From contig NC_051089.1 in the NCBI RefSeq assembly GCF_901709675.1, positions 18,906,008 to 18,970,007 on the forward strand: 64,000 bases of DNA, given 5' to 3'. Origin of the DNA: Syngnathus acus. Lineage: Eukaryota; Chordata; Actinopteri; Syngnathiformes; Syngnathidae. The translations under genes and the position numbers were made by a program. Of the stretch, positions 1 to 12,400 are shown one piece after another. Below the pieces are notes generated by a model. It made no database searches. It had not been told where the DNA came from and was given only the letters and a program-made list of their open reading frames with translations. Numbering within the stretch: position 1 is the first letter of the stretch; every line of letters begins with the position of its first letter.

Positions 1-768
1 ACCTTTCGGGTCAGCTCCTGCTAGATCATGGCAGACCAGTACAGAGTTCACATCACACAGACACTGCTCTGATCCATCTGTCGAGCTCCCGCTCGGTCCT
101 GCTCTCACTCGTGAAGAACCTAAGAAACTTGAATCCCTCCAGTAGGAGTAGGAATTCATGACCGACCCGTAGAGGGCATTCCACCCTTTTCCAACAAAGG
201 ACCAAGGAAGTGCTGATTTTCATCCTAAGCGCTTCACACTTGACTACGAATGGCTTCAATGAGAGTTGGAGATCACGGCTTGAAGAACCAAACAGTACCA
301 CATCCCCTGCAAAAAGCAGAGCTGTAATACTGAGGCCACCCAATCAGACCCCCTCAACGCCTCGGCTGCACCAAGAAATTTTGTCCATAAATCTTGGGAA
401 CAGTATCAGTGACAAAGGGCAGCCCTGGCGGAGTCCAACCCTCCGCGGAAACAAATCCCACTTACTGCAGGCAATGCGGACCAAACTATGGCATTTGTGA
501 TACAAAGACCGAACCGCCCTGATCACTGGGTTCGATACCCCATACTCCTGAAGCACCCCCCACAGAACTCCCCAAGGGACACAGTCGAATGCCTTCTCCA
601 ATCCCACAAAACAAATGGAGACTGGTTGGGCAAACTCCCATGCATCCTTGAGGACCCTCCGAGGGTTTAGAGCTGGTCCACTGTTGCACAGCCGAGACAA
701 AAACTACATTGCTCATATTTAATCTGAGATTTGACCTTCTGATGGAGCCTCCTGTTGAGCACCCCTGA
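1..768 (-). mobile_element. Rex3-like LINE fragment, reverse transcriptase, decayed
   Basis: Read on the minus strand, this segment encodes pieces of the same reverse transcriptase as the near-intact copies at 9124-12185 and 39577-42870. Recognisable are the palm region with GLRQGCPLS and, in another frame, a decayed ADD block (LLFAGDVVLFGSS, where the first catalytic Asp region reads AGD rather than ADD). At least one frameshift separates the two parts, near 345. The element runs off the left edge of the window and loses similarity near 768. It is a dead, old copy. Confidence 0.85.
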
Positions 769-1157
769 ATAGCATCTGCATTTTAGGGCGAGTTACGAAA
801 TTCGCCTGTGCACAAGAGTGGTTGTGGTCGAAGAAACATACTGTGCTCCACTCCAATTCATTTCCTAACACAGCCAGCACTGGTGCATCGTGTACTCAGC
901 ACATTGGCACTCTGTTGTTGGTGGACTCTGAATTTCTAAACAGCAAAATTTAGCAATGCGCTAAATTTCCGAAAAGTCAGTTGAACTAGTGCGCGCCCTT
1001 AGTTTTAGTTGACGAAAACTAATGACATTTTAGACTAGTTTTAGTCAAAGAAAATGATATTTTGACGTGTTAGTTATATTTAACCTGTTAATATAGCATA
1101 AATCCCCAAAGAAGCATAGGTGAAAGCAAGATTTTCACGAAGTCAATATGTTCTACA

Positions 1158-1482
1158 CAGGGGTGTCAAACTCATTTTTTTCGCGGGCCGCATTGTAGTC
1201 ATAGCTTCTTTCGGAGGGCCATTATGACTGTCAACCCAAATAAATGTATGAGCACCTCATATTATATACAGTAAAATCTACAAAACAAACTAACAACTCG
1301 TTTTCAAATCAGACGAGTAAAAACTGGTCAAATATTTAAAAAATATACGTATATATTAAAAGTGAAGACAATTTGCAATTCTAGTAATGACACGAATTTG
1401 ATGCACAATTTATCTTCGCGGGCCACATAAAATGATGTGGCGGGCCGTATCTGGCCCCCGGGCCTTGAGTTTGACACCTGTG
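1158..1482. mobile_element. Non-autonomous hAT-like MITE (CAGGGGTGTCAAACTCA termini)
   Basis: The segment begins CAGGGGTGTCAAACTCA and ends with the inverse (TGAGTTTGACACCTGTG). It holds no coding sequence. A second member lies at 36974-37277, with the same subterminal text about a 'gggccgcattgtag' block. hAT assignment rests on the CAGGGGTG-type terminus and the exact 8-bp duplication around the other copy. I did not find a clean target duplication here. Confidence 0.75.
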
Positions 1483-1719
1483 TTACACATTTCACCAACC
1501 TTATTATAAGTACACGTTCAAACTCTTTTTTTTTAAGCAATAGTATGCAAAAATCTTAGCCCACGACCTAAAAGTTGTGTCTTGAGTTTTGCAACCTGTG
1601 CATTAGTTTCACAGGCCTGCTCTAAATGGTCCACAGATGTGAATGTGAATATGAGTAGCTGTTTGGCTAAACATGCTCTGCGATTGGCAAGTGGCAAACA
1701 GTCTAGTTCAAAGTTGTCA

Positions 1720-3357
1720 GATGGGAATGGCACCAGCTCACCCCTGACAACATCCCGGGTCGAGCGCTGAAGGACTGCGCTGGGGAGCTGACGGGTGTCT
1801 TCACGGACATCTTCAACATTTCCCTGCAGCAAGCCGTCGTCCCTTCGTGTTTCAAGGCTGCCACCATCGTACCTGTGCCGAAGAAACCTGCCCCGTCCTG
1901 CTTCAATGACTACCGCCCCGTGGCACTGACGCCCATCATCATGAAGTGCTTTGAGCGGCTTGTCATGGAGCACATCAGATCCATTCTACCCCCCACCATA
2001 GACCCCTTCCAGTTTGCGTACCGAGCCAAACGGTCCTCTGAGGATGCCATCTGCTCTGCCCTCCACTCGGCCCTCACCCACCTGGAGAGTAGGGACTCGT
2101 ATGTGAGATTGCTGTTTGTGGACTTCAGTTCTGCCTTCAACACCATTGTGCCACAACGACTCATCTGCAAACTCGCCAAGCTGGGCCTCAGTACCTACCT
2201 CTGCAACTGGCTACTAGACTTCCTCAGTCAGAGACCTCAGGTGGTACGTGTTGGCGACAAGATCTCCGCCAGCATCACGCTGAGCACGGGGGCCCCCCAA
2301 GGCTGCGTGCTCAGTCCGCTGCTCTTCACCCTGCTGACGCATGACTGCGCTGCAACCTACAGCACCAACCGCATGGTGAAATCTGCTGACGACACGACTC
2401 TGGTGGGTCTCATCACCAAGGGCGACGAGACTCAATACAGGTTGGAGGTTGACCTTCTGACCACGTGGTGCAAGGACAACAACCTCCTGCTGAACGTCAA
2501 CAAGACCAAGGAGATTGTTGTTGACTTCCGGAAGGGTCACGCCCAACACCTGCCGCTGACCATCGACGGTGCTGTGGTGGAGAGAGTGAGCAGCACCAGG
2601 TTCCTGGGGGTGCACATCAGTGAGGATCTCTCCTGGTCCCCCAACACCGCATCACTGGCGAAGAAGGCCCAGCGTCGCCTGTACTTCCTGCGGAAACTCA
2701 GGCGAGCGTGTGCTCCTCCGGCCGTCATGACTACATTTTACCGTGGCACCATTGAGAGCGTCCTCTCCAGTTGTAATGCTGTTTGGGGTGGTAGCTGCGC
2801 TGACTACAACATGAAGGCCCTGCAGCGCATGGTGAACACGGCTGGTAAGATTATTGGTGCTTCACTCCCCTCCTTGATGGACATTTACTCCTCCCATCTC
2901 ACCCGCAAGGCGACCACGATTGTGAGTGATGTGAGTCACCCTGCTCACTCTTTGTTTGATCTTCTGCCCTCTGGGAAGAGGTACAGGAGCCTGCGCTCCC
3001 GCACCCCCAGACTCGCCAACAGCTTCATACTGCAGGCTGTTAGGATCCTGAACTCTCTCCCCCCTTCTGCGTAGCGTCCTGTACTTTTGCGCTATATTCT
3101 GACTGTCTGCTGTATGCACACTTGCTCCGTTTTTCTCCTCTTATTTATTGTGTTATTTGTTTATTTATTATTTATTCATCACTCTTATTATTCATTGTTT
3201 GTGCCTTCTTGTTTTTTTATTTTGTGTTGTTTGCTTGTATGTATGTCGTGTACTATGTCTTGTCACCGTGGGATAGTGGAAACGTAATTTCGATTTCCTT
3301 GTGTGTCTTGGCATGTGAAGAGATTGAAAATAAAGCAGACTTTGACTTTTGACTTTG
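1720..3357 (+). mobile_element. 5'-truncated CR1/L2/Rex1-group LINE with open reverse transcriptase frame
   Basis: The reading frame stays open from about 1747 to the stop at 3072-3074. It covers the RT fingers ([19 protein letters not shown]), the palm A motif ([11 protein letters not shown]), [13 protein letters not shown], the catalytic ADD block at about 2380-2400 ([10 protein letters not shown], with Ser where Phe or Tyr is usual), and the thumb and C-terminal region. The endonuclease part is missing, so the copy is 5'-truncated. A 3' UTR of about 280 bp ends in a TTTGACTTTTGACTTTGAC tail. A near-identical 3' end occurs at 32411-32898. The sub-clade within the CR1/L2/Rex1 group is not certain. 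Confidence 0.85.
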
Positions 3358-3359
3358 AC

Positions 3360-4425
3360 AATCTTTGAAAAAAGAGAGGTATACAGTACACAGCGATTGG
3401 ACATAATGTTTGGTGAATATTAACGGTTTTGAGTTCAGGGGATGTTGCCATGCAAGCAATGGAGCGGGATACTTCCTATTCATTAGAGCAAGCTGGTCTG
3501 TGGTAGGAAGTTTGAAATATTTCACAAACCCACTGTTGCTTAACTAACAACGGTCACAGCAGTAAATGCAGATTTCCTTGATTAATATTTTAAGAGTGCA
3601 GGTGAAAAACAAGTACTTTTGGGGACATAGGTCCTGGGATAAATTCAGTCCAAAACTTTGTATTTTGACAATCATATATATATATAAAAAAAATACAATA
3701 GTTGTATTGATCACTATAGTTGTTGGAAGACAATAGAACTGATGCTGTGTCATCTGTGTGTAATTGGCCTGTTCACTTAATTCCATTGCAACAATCACCA
3801 ACCACCCACAATATTATGTCCACTAACTAGTGAGAGTTGTATCTAAAACGTTGCCTTTGCCAAGGTAACACACATCATTTGGATGAACTGCGTGTCTTTT
3901 AACTGCATTGATTTCTCATGTCCACTTGTTACTTGCAAGCTGAGTTTTTGATGCAGGGAATGAACAGGCAGATAAAGGTTTCTGCTGATCATTATGCTGT
4001 ATGTCAGAGGCGGGTCACAGTGTAGTGGAGCAGCATAATCCAGGCAGCAGAGCCACAGACCCGTACACCAGTGTCAGAAGGCAGCGAGGTGACAGAAGAG
4101 GCCATGGAGAAACCATCTGATGAACTAACACAGCGGCCAGCAGGGCTAGACCAGCAATCTGCTAAAGCCAACGAGGACTTTTTACGGCACACCAGGACTG
4201 AGTCCATAAGACCCTCGCTTGTTCTTTTTCTCTCTTACAGTTTCTGATACTCATACTACTTATTCAGTAATTTCAGTACCTTAAATGATATAAAAAAAGA
4301 TAGATGATTTTCTGGTAACTGCCTATTTTAGATGTTTAGACATTTCAAGAAAGCTGCAAGGATACAGAACACGCTTGTCATAGGAATCACTTAAAAATAA
4401 AAGCTTACCGAATACTGCAATCCAG
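3360..4425. other. AT-rich intergenic stretch, nothing recognised
   Basis: No exon, repeat terminus or RNA gene was recognised here. Only short open frames without similarity to known families occur. A small (TA)n run sits near 3675. Confidence 0.5.
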
Positions 4426-4427
4426 GA

Positions 4428-4570
4428 TTTAGGCCCAATCCCATTCCTTCCTTTTAACCCTAAATCTTTGTCTCACCCCTTCTGCTAAACTCTTCGGAGA
4501 GACGAAGGGAGACAAAGGATCACAAAAAATCCCTCAATTGGGAACGTATTGGACTTGCGACGTCATCATT
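4428..4570. mobile_element. Possible hAT MITE fragment
   Basis: The text around 'ggcccaatcccattcctt' followed by 'aaccctaaatctttgtctcaccccttctgct' resembles one end of a common fish non-autonomous DNA transposon. Only one end is seen, so the call is weak. Confidence 0.35.
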
Positions 4571-4742
4571 TGGAGCCATGTACTGGTTTTGTTGTAAGCA
4601 GACTCTTTTAAGATAGTTCTATACTAAGTGTTTATCAACAACTCAGAACATGTAACTGTACCAAAGTATGGAACATCTAAGCCAACCACGAGTGTCATTA
4701 AAAAGAAAATCAATAAATATCACTCATGTAAATATGTCACAC

Positions 4743-5094
4743 ACTGGTTAGCACGTCCGCCTCACAATGCAGAGGTGGTTAGTTCAATTCCAGCCCTGCC
4801 CTTCATGTGTGGAATTTGCATGTTCTCTCTGTAGTTGAGTGGGTTTTCTCCGGGAACTCTGGTTTCCTCCAACATCCCAAAAACATGCATGGTAGGCTGA
4901 TTGAACACTCCAAATTGCCCGTAGGCGTGAGTATAAGTGTGAATGGTTGTTCATCTATGTGTGACCTGCAATTGGTTGGCAACCAGTTCAAGCTGTCCAA
5001 TGCCTACTGCCCAATAGGCTCCAGCACATCCACGACCCTCGTGAGGACAAGCGGTTAAGAGGATGGATGGATGGATGGATGGATGGATGGATGG
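4743..5094 (+). mobile_element. tRNA-derived SINE (family 1 here) with (GATG)n tail
   Basis: The head carries tRNA-like promoter text (GGTTAGCACGTCCGCCTCA, then a decayed B box, GTTCAATTCC). The body contains the conserved block around 'ttctccgggaactctggtttcctcc'. It ends in GGACAAGCGGTTAAGAGGAT followed by seven GATG-type units. Other copies are at 21424-21796 (+), 53267-53618 (-) and 62531-62842 (-). It lies upstream of the astacin gene. Confidence 0.85.
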
Positions 5095-5412
5095 ATTCGA
5101 GGGGGTGAATGGGTGAATGGTTGAATGACTGACCCTTTTTTCTGGCTCGCCAATGTTATTGGTGCCTGTTGCCGAAGGGGAGGACTATTTAGAAGTCTTG
5201 TCGTCTAGGGAGATTGAGGTCTGTCTTTGTGTTGGAGGGTCATACGCCCCTTTCTGTCACGCTACCCCTGATGTTTTTGGAGAACTGGGGAATTGTTGTC
5301 TTGGGGACAACACAAGATGTAAGGTATTGGGATCTAGCCTAAGTATCTAAAAGTTGAGAAAGTGTATATTTGAAAATGTAACCTAGTTAATGTTTCAGGG
5401 TTCTTTCCAGAA

Positions 5413-5560
5413 CAGTGATTGTCAACCGGTGGTCGACGGCTTCCTAGCGGCCCGGGGTGGGATTGCAGGTGGTCCGCGAAATTGGAAATGGAAAATAACT
5501 AACATTCTTAAAAGTGTATTTATTATTTTGACTTGATTTATTTTCTGGCTTGATTTGTGA
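5413..5560. mobile_element. hAT terminus fragment
   Basis: CAGTGATTGTCAACCGGTGG resembles the outer end of a hAT element of the CAGTGGTCCCCAACC kind seen complete at 45535-46396. The other end was not found. Confidence 0.45.
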
Positions 5561-5734
5561 ATTATTTACCTATCCAGATTATGTCAAATGTAGTTGAGAT
5601 CCCCAAAATAGAAATACAGATGCAAAAAAATAGCCTGTATAAGTCTGTCCTCCTTCGGTGCAAAATAGAATAATATTCTGCCAAAACAGTGGTGGTTATA
5701 ATGGTGGTCCCTTGGACAAAACCAGTTAAAACCC

Positions 5735-5990
5735 CTATTCAAAAAGATAAAACACACCCAGGTAAGAGGCCTGTGTTCAATGAAAGAAAGCAAGTTCATA
5801 TAATTGATAAAAACTGTAATACATAGTGCCACATGCATGTTTACAATTTGTCTTTCGCTGGATTTGAATGTTCCCACACTGTTCGAAAGGGCAACTCAAT
5901 GTTGGTATGATGATCTTACTTCTTTTTTTATCAAATGACACAATAGTGATTTATTCCTTTATTCAGAGTACTACAGTATTAGTTTTTTTT
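5735..5990 (+). pseudogene. Decayed duplicate of astacin exons 2-3 with flanking introns
   Basis: This segment aligns along its length with 7287-7530 of the intact gene. An exon-2-like end (AAAAAGATAAAACACACCCA, to 5761) is followed by a GTAAGAGGCC donor matching GTAAGCCAGA. An intron with matching 'ataattgataaaaactg' text follows. An exon-3-like stretch then ends 'gttcgaaagggcaactcaatgttg' at 5904, before a GTATGATG donor matching GTATGTTA. Downstream intron text also matches ('ttttttatcaaa', 'gtgatttatt'). Relative to the real exon 3, a 2-nt deletion breaks the frame. No matching exon 1 or 4 was found, so this is a partial tandem duplicate or the last trace of an upstream paralogue. Confidence 0.75.
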
Positions 5991-6313
5991 AAAAGAAATC
6001 CTGAATACATGGATGCCATCTGTCATAAATGTGATGCTCGATGAACAAGAGGACACCTTAGAAAGGTGCGACAAATGTGTAAGTAAAATCCAATTTGTCA
6101 ATTTGCACAAATGGCATACAATAGTGCAAATTAATATTATTAATGAATTTTAGATAAAAGTCAGAGATTATTTATTTGTTGTCATTTCTGACTTTTAAAT
6201 TGGATAGTGTTAAAACGTGAAGATGGTGTTGTAATTCAAGGTGCTGTAATCTGCACTTCCTTAACCATTCTTGTAAGTAGCATGCCATATATGGATAACA
6301 AGAGGTTCTTTAC

Positions 6314-6325
6314 CTATATATAAGG
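6314..6325 (+). promoter_or_regulatory. TATA box of the astacin gene
   Basis: CTATATATAAGG lies about 50-60 bp upstream of the initiator ATG at 6375. This predicts transcription start near 6345 and a short 5' UTR of about 30 nt. A strong TATA box fits a tissue-restricted secreted protease; the start site itself is inferred. Confidence 0.65.
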
Positions 6326-6374
6326 TGAAACACTTCTCTTGGTACTCTCAGGGTCGGTTATTCTATAAGCAGTC

Positions 6375-6434
6375 ATGATCTTCCATGTTGCAGCACTGAG
6401 TTTCTTCCTCTCCGTCGAATGTTTCACCATAAAA
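6375..6434 (+). CDS. Astacin exon 1 (signal peptide)
   Basis: Twenty codons, [20 protein letters not shown], followed by donor GTAAGG. A hydrophobic core with no charge before residue 15 is a typical secretory signal. The ATG is the first after the TATA box. The intron is phase 0. Confidence 0.88.
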
Positions 6435-9400
6435 GTAAGGACTGGTAAATTTCTTATCAAACAATATTTGTATGATATTTTGTCTTCTATAATTTTAGGC
6501 AAATATCACCAGACTTTAGACAAATGAATTCACTCACAGCGCTGATTTTAATGTGAATCATTTAGAAAATGTACCCGTAAATATGTGAACACAAATTCAC
6601 AATAGAAAATGATTACATTTCAAAGCAGCATGCTATTAATCATACACCTAAGGCTGTAATTACAAGTATGTATGTATGTATGTTGTGATGTTTTAGAGGA
6701 AGAGACACGCTTTCACCAGATAAATATGAGAGCAGACATTTAATATCGGAAGTTTGATTTTATATGCATTACTAATTATGTAGATTAAAATACCAGAAAA
6801 AAATAATGAATTAAACAATAGATCACAATTAAACATTTAACATTTCTTTACATTTACTTTGTATGCCATTGAATACAGAAGGTGTCAGGAAGACGGAGCT
6901 GAGCAAGGGTGGTAAAAAAGTGCAGATTCCAGGCAAAAAGTCCACTCCACTCTTCTGCAAAAATTAAAATGAGTTTCAGGTCACACTACTTGCAACAATC
7001 ACCCCTTGAAGAAAAAAAAAAAAGTGTTGTATACGACTTACTAGATAGTACACAGTTTAATCGAAATATGCTATCATAATCAAATCTAATTACATTTATA
7101 TACCATTGGGATGAAACAGGGATGAAAAGGCACAAGAAATAACATACGCAAAAACCCTACATAGGGACACCACCACTCCGTAGAAATGCTATCCAGGCCT
7201 TAACTAAAATACAGTTGAGAAAGGATTCAATTTACTCAAAAATGTTGTTCAATTTAAACTGCTTAATGTTTGTATTTCAGGGCTCTCACGAAAAGATGAA
7301 CAGACACCCTGGTAAGCCAGACCTGGATTCAATAAGATAAAACAAATACATACAATTGACAATAACACAGATTTTTATAATTCTTTCTCAAAGGCAACAC
7401 ACTTGCAGATGAGGATTCCAGTGTTTCCACGCTGATAGAAAGGGCAAATGTTAATGTTGGTATGTTAATCTCACTCTTTTTTATCAAAGGCAAAATTGTG
7501 ATTTATTGCTTTATTTAGAGAACAATATTACATTACTTTTTTTTTAAATCCAGAATTTGTAAGAGTAGTAATGAGTAACAAAACAGAGGGTAACGCACTG
7601 AGGAAGATCTACAATGCAACTCAATGTAAGGTTTACACCACAGCTCAGGGCAGCGTGGCTCCTGGGTAGATCGGTCATTCTCCTAACCTGAAGGATTTGG
7701 GTTCAATCCTTAACATCTGTGACCATGTTGAGGTGTCCTAATTTGCTCACATGGCAGCAAGGCTCCCGTTGGTGTGTGCAAACATGAGGCTTGAAGCATG
7801 ATAAAAATGTGATATAAATTCTGTCAAGTCTATTTAGCTGCCCTAAATAAACAGATTCGTAATTACCAACCTAATTTAATGTGTTTCTACAATATTTAAT
7901 CCAGTGGTAAGTAATAATTTTGGTGAAATGATATTTTTAATGATTAAGTATCGATTTATTTGTCGTGTAATTTGTCATATCCTAGCAGACTTATCTACTA
8001 TCACCTGCTATTCACTGTCAATTGCACATGGATATGTGAAAACGTGTGAAATTGTGTGAATTAGATCTCACATCAATCCACTGGTGCTAATATTTAATCC
8101 CAAACTTGGCTAATTTTGTTAGGCTATCTTGCTCACCCAGTCAGAATTATTTAATTATATTTTCTGACAGTTGCAGCTGAAGGGGAAAGACAATTCTCGC
8201 CAAATATTTTCATTTCCACTTCAGCACTATGAGTTCAATTAACAGGTTTAGGAGAATGACATAATTCCCATGAAGTCCGAGCATGATAAACTGAAAAAAA
8301 ATATTTGTCATTGACTCTAATAGGAAACAGCAGCAAATTGGCAATTATCGACATTCACATCTTAATTAACATTTTGTGGATATCTCATTGAAAATGAAAG
8401 CCTAGCATTTCATGATCTTCATTGTGAATTATGTCTGGTGTACATTTGTAAAGCATCAAGTGTGAAATTGCAAACACTGAGACTTATAATAACAAAAAAT
8501 TAAATGTTCTAGGCAAGAACCAAAATGAACCTCTTGTGATGTTTGGAGACATAGCCATACCAACCGGACTACAGAATGCTGACGCTTGCACAAGAAACAG
8601 GTGCCTGTGGCCAAAAGCAACGGATGGTTTGGTCTATGTGCCATACAGAATTTCCAGCGATTACTGTAAGTAATCAATTATCTTTCAAAAGTGAATGTCA
8701 TTTTCATTAAGTGGGTAAAAGCAATCTCCTATTTTTCTTTACACTACAGATTGTAGCAAAAGAACCATAAGAAGCATTGCTCAGTAGTAGTCACTCAAAC
8801 CCAAACAAACTTCGAACTGTAAGAAGTTTTTTTTTCTTCTTCCAAAACGGTGTTGTAAATGGCAAAACACAACACTATTAGGCCACTTATCACCATAAAA
8901 GTACATTGTCATCTTTATAATAATGACGATCACAGATAGAAGTTGCACTGCCAAATAAATATACCTAGTAGCATACAGTGCAAAGTGTCTATCTGTACTT
9001 TTACACCCACATGACAAAACCTTAATTTCCTGCAACAATACCACTTTTTTATTTAAAAAAACATTCGAACAACTTGACATAAATTTATGATGTATGTTGT
9101 AATGTTAATTACAAGCGTAAACATCCATCCATCCATCCATCTTCTTCCGCTTATCCGGGGTCGGGTCGCGGGGGCAGCAGCTTCAGGAGGGACTCCCAGA
9201 CTTCCCTCTCCCCAGCTACTTCATCTAGCTCATCCCGGGGGATCCCAAGGCGTTCCCAGGCCAGCCGAGAGACATAGTCTCTCCAGCGCGTCCTGGGTCG
9301 TCCCCGGGGTCTCCTACCGGTGGGACATGCCCGGAACACCTCCCCAGGGAGGCGTCCAGGAGGCATCCTGATGAGATGCCCGAGCCACCTCATCTGGCTC

Positions 9401-12400
9401 CTCTCAACGTGGAGGAGTAGCGACTCTACTCCGAGTCTCTCCCGGATGACCGAACTTCTCACCCTATCTCTAAGGGAGAGCCTGGACATCCTGCGGAGAA
9501 AACTCATTTCGGCCGCTTGTATCCGGGATCTCGTTCTTTCGGTCACGACCCATAGCTCGTGACCATAGGTGAGGGTAGGAGCGTAAATCGACCGGTAAAT
9601 TGAGAGCTTTGCCTTTTGGCTCAGCTCTCTCTTTACCACGACGGACCGGTACAGAGTCCGCATTACTGCCGACGCTGCACCGATCCGCCTGTCGATCTCA
9701 CGCTCCATCCTCCCCTCACTCGTGAACAAGACCCCAAGATACTTAAACTCCTCCACTTGGGGCAGGATCTCATCCCCGATCCGGAGAGGGCATTCCACCC
9801 TTTTCCGATCGAGGACCATGGACTCGGATTTGGAGGTGCTGACCCTCATCCCGACCGCTTCACACTCGGCTGCGAACCGCTCCAGTGAGAGCTGGAGATC
9901 ACGGCCTGAAGAAGCCAACAGCACAACGTCGTCTGCAAAAAGCAGAGACGCGATGCTGAGGTCCCCAAACCGGACACCCTCAACGCCTCGGCTGCACCTA
10001 GAAATTCTGTCCATAAAAATTATGAACAGAATCGGTGACAAAGGGCAGCCTTGGCGGAGTCCAACCCTCACTGGGAACGAATCCGACTTACTGCCGGAAA
10101 TGCGGACCACACTCTGGCATCGGTGATACAGGGACCGAACCGCCCTTATCAGTTGGCTCGGTACCCCGTACTCCCGAAGCACCCCCCACAGAACCTCCCG
10201 AGGGACACGGTCGAACGCCTTCTCCAAGTCCACAAAACACATGTGGACTGGTTGGGCGAACTCCCATGCACCCTCGAGGATCCTGTTGAGGGTGAAGAGC
10301 TGGTCCACTGTTCCACGGCCAGGACGAAAGCCACACTGTTCCTCCTGAATCCGAGGTTCGACCTCCCGACGGACCCTCCTCTCCAGCACCCCTGAATAGA
10401 CCTTACCAGGGAGGCTGAGGAGTGTAATTCCCCTGTAATTGGAACACACCCTCCGGTCCCCCTTCTTAAAGAGGGGAACCACCACCCCAGTCTGCCAATC
10501 CAGAGGCACTGTCCCCGATGTCCACGCGATGCTGTAGAGACGTGTCAGCCATGACAGCCCCACAACATCCAGAGCCCTTAAGAAATCCGGGCGGATCTCA
10601 TCCACCCCCGGGGCCTTGCCACCGAGGAGTTTTTTAACTACCTCAGTGACTTCAACCCCAGAGATTGGAGAGTCCGCCTCAGAGTCCCCAGGCCCTGCTT
10701 CCACAATGGAAGGCGTGTCGGTGGAATTGAGGAGGTCTTCGAAGTATTCTCCCCACCGACACACGACGTCCCGAGTCGAGGTCAGCAGCACGCCATCTCC
10801 ACTGTAAACAGTGTTGACGTTGCACTGCTTCCCCCTCCTGAGACGCCGGATGGTGGACCAGAATTTCCTCGAAGCCGTCCGGAAGTCATTCTCCATGGCC
10901 TCGCCGAACTCCTCCCACGCCCGGGTTTTTGCCTCAGCAACCGCCGAAGCCGCGTTCCGCTTGGCCACCCGGTACCTGTCAGCTGCCTCCGGAGTCCCGC
11001 AGGCCAAAACGGCCCGATAGGACTCCTTCTTCAGCTTGACGGCATCCCTTACCGCCGGTGTCCACCAGCGGGTTGCCGCCACGACAGGCACCAATGACCT
11101 TACGGCCACAGCTCCGGTCGGCCGCCTCAACAATGGAGGCGCGGAACAAGGTCCACTCGGACTCAATGTCCCCCGCCTCCCCCGGGACGTGGGAAAAGCT
11201 CTGCCGGAGGTGGGAGTTGAAGCTCTTCCTGACAGGGGATTCCGCCAGACGTTCCCAGCAGACCCTCACAGAACGTTTGGGTCTGCCAGGTCGGACCGGC
11301 ATCTTCCCCCACCATCGGAGCCAACCCACCACCAGGTGGTGATCAGTTGACAGCTCCGCCCCTCTCTTCGCCCGAGTGTCCAAAACATGCGGCCGCAAAT
11401 CCGATGACACGACTACAAAGTCGATCATCGAACTGCGGCCTAGGGTGTCCTGGTGCCAAGTGCACACATGGACACCCTTATGTTTGAACATGGTGTTCAT
11501 TATTGAAAATCCGTGTCGAGCACAGAAGTCCAACAATAGAACACCGCTCGGGTTCAGATCGGGGGGGCCGTTCCTCCCAATCACGCCCTTCCAGGTCTCA
11601 CTGTCATTGCCCACGTGAGCATTGAAGTCACCCAGTAGAACGACGGAGTCCCCAGAAGGAGCGCTCTCCAGCACTTCCTCCAGGGACTCCAAGAAGGGTG
11701 GGTACTCTGAGCTGCCGTTTGGTGCATAGACACAAACAACAGTCAGGACCCGTCCCCCCACCCGAAGGCGGAGGGAGGCTACCCTCTCGTTCACCGGGGT
11801 GAACCCCAATGTGCAGGCGCCCAGCCGGGGGGCAATAAGTATACCCACACCTGCTCGACGCCTCTCACCGTGGGCAACTCCAGAGTGGAAGAGAGTCCAG
11901 CCCCTCTCGAGAGGGCTTGTACCGGAACCCAAACTGTGCGTGGAGGCAAGTCCGACTATATCTAGTCGGAACTTTTCTGCCTCGCACACCAGCTCGGGCT
12001 CCTTTCCAGCCAGAGAGGTGACATTCCATGTCCCAAGAGCCAGCTTCTGCAGCCGGGGATCAGACCGCCAAGGTCCCTGCCTTTGGCCGCCGCCCAGCTT
12101 GCAATGCACCCGACCCCTTTGGCCCCTCCCACAGGTGGTGAGCCCATGGGAAGGGGGACCCACGTTTCCTTTTCGGGCTGAGCCCGTCATCTTTATAATA
12201 ATGACGATCACAGATAGAAGTTGCACTGCCAAATAAATATACCTAGTAGTAGTGTCTATCTGTACTTTTACACCCACATGACAAAACCTTAATTTCCTGC
12301 AACAATACCACTTTTTTATTTAAAAAAACATTCGAACAACTTGACATAAATTTATGATGTATGTTGTAATGTTAATTGCAAGCGTAAACAATTAACCACA

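Noticed and set aside
5153-5350. Possible small exon or gene (65 codons, cysteine-rich)
   Set aside because: No splice sites, partner exons or family similarity were recognised.
9087-12236. Several open frames on the + strand opposite Rex3 copy A
   Set aside because: They are antisense shadows of the LINE endonuclease and RT; the same frames recur on the - strand opposite copy B.
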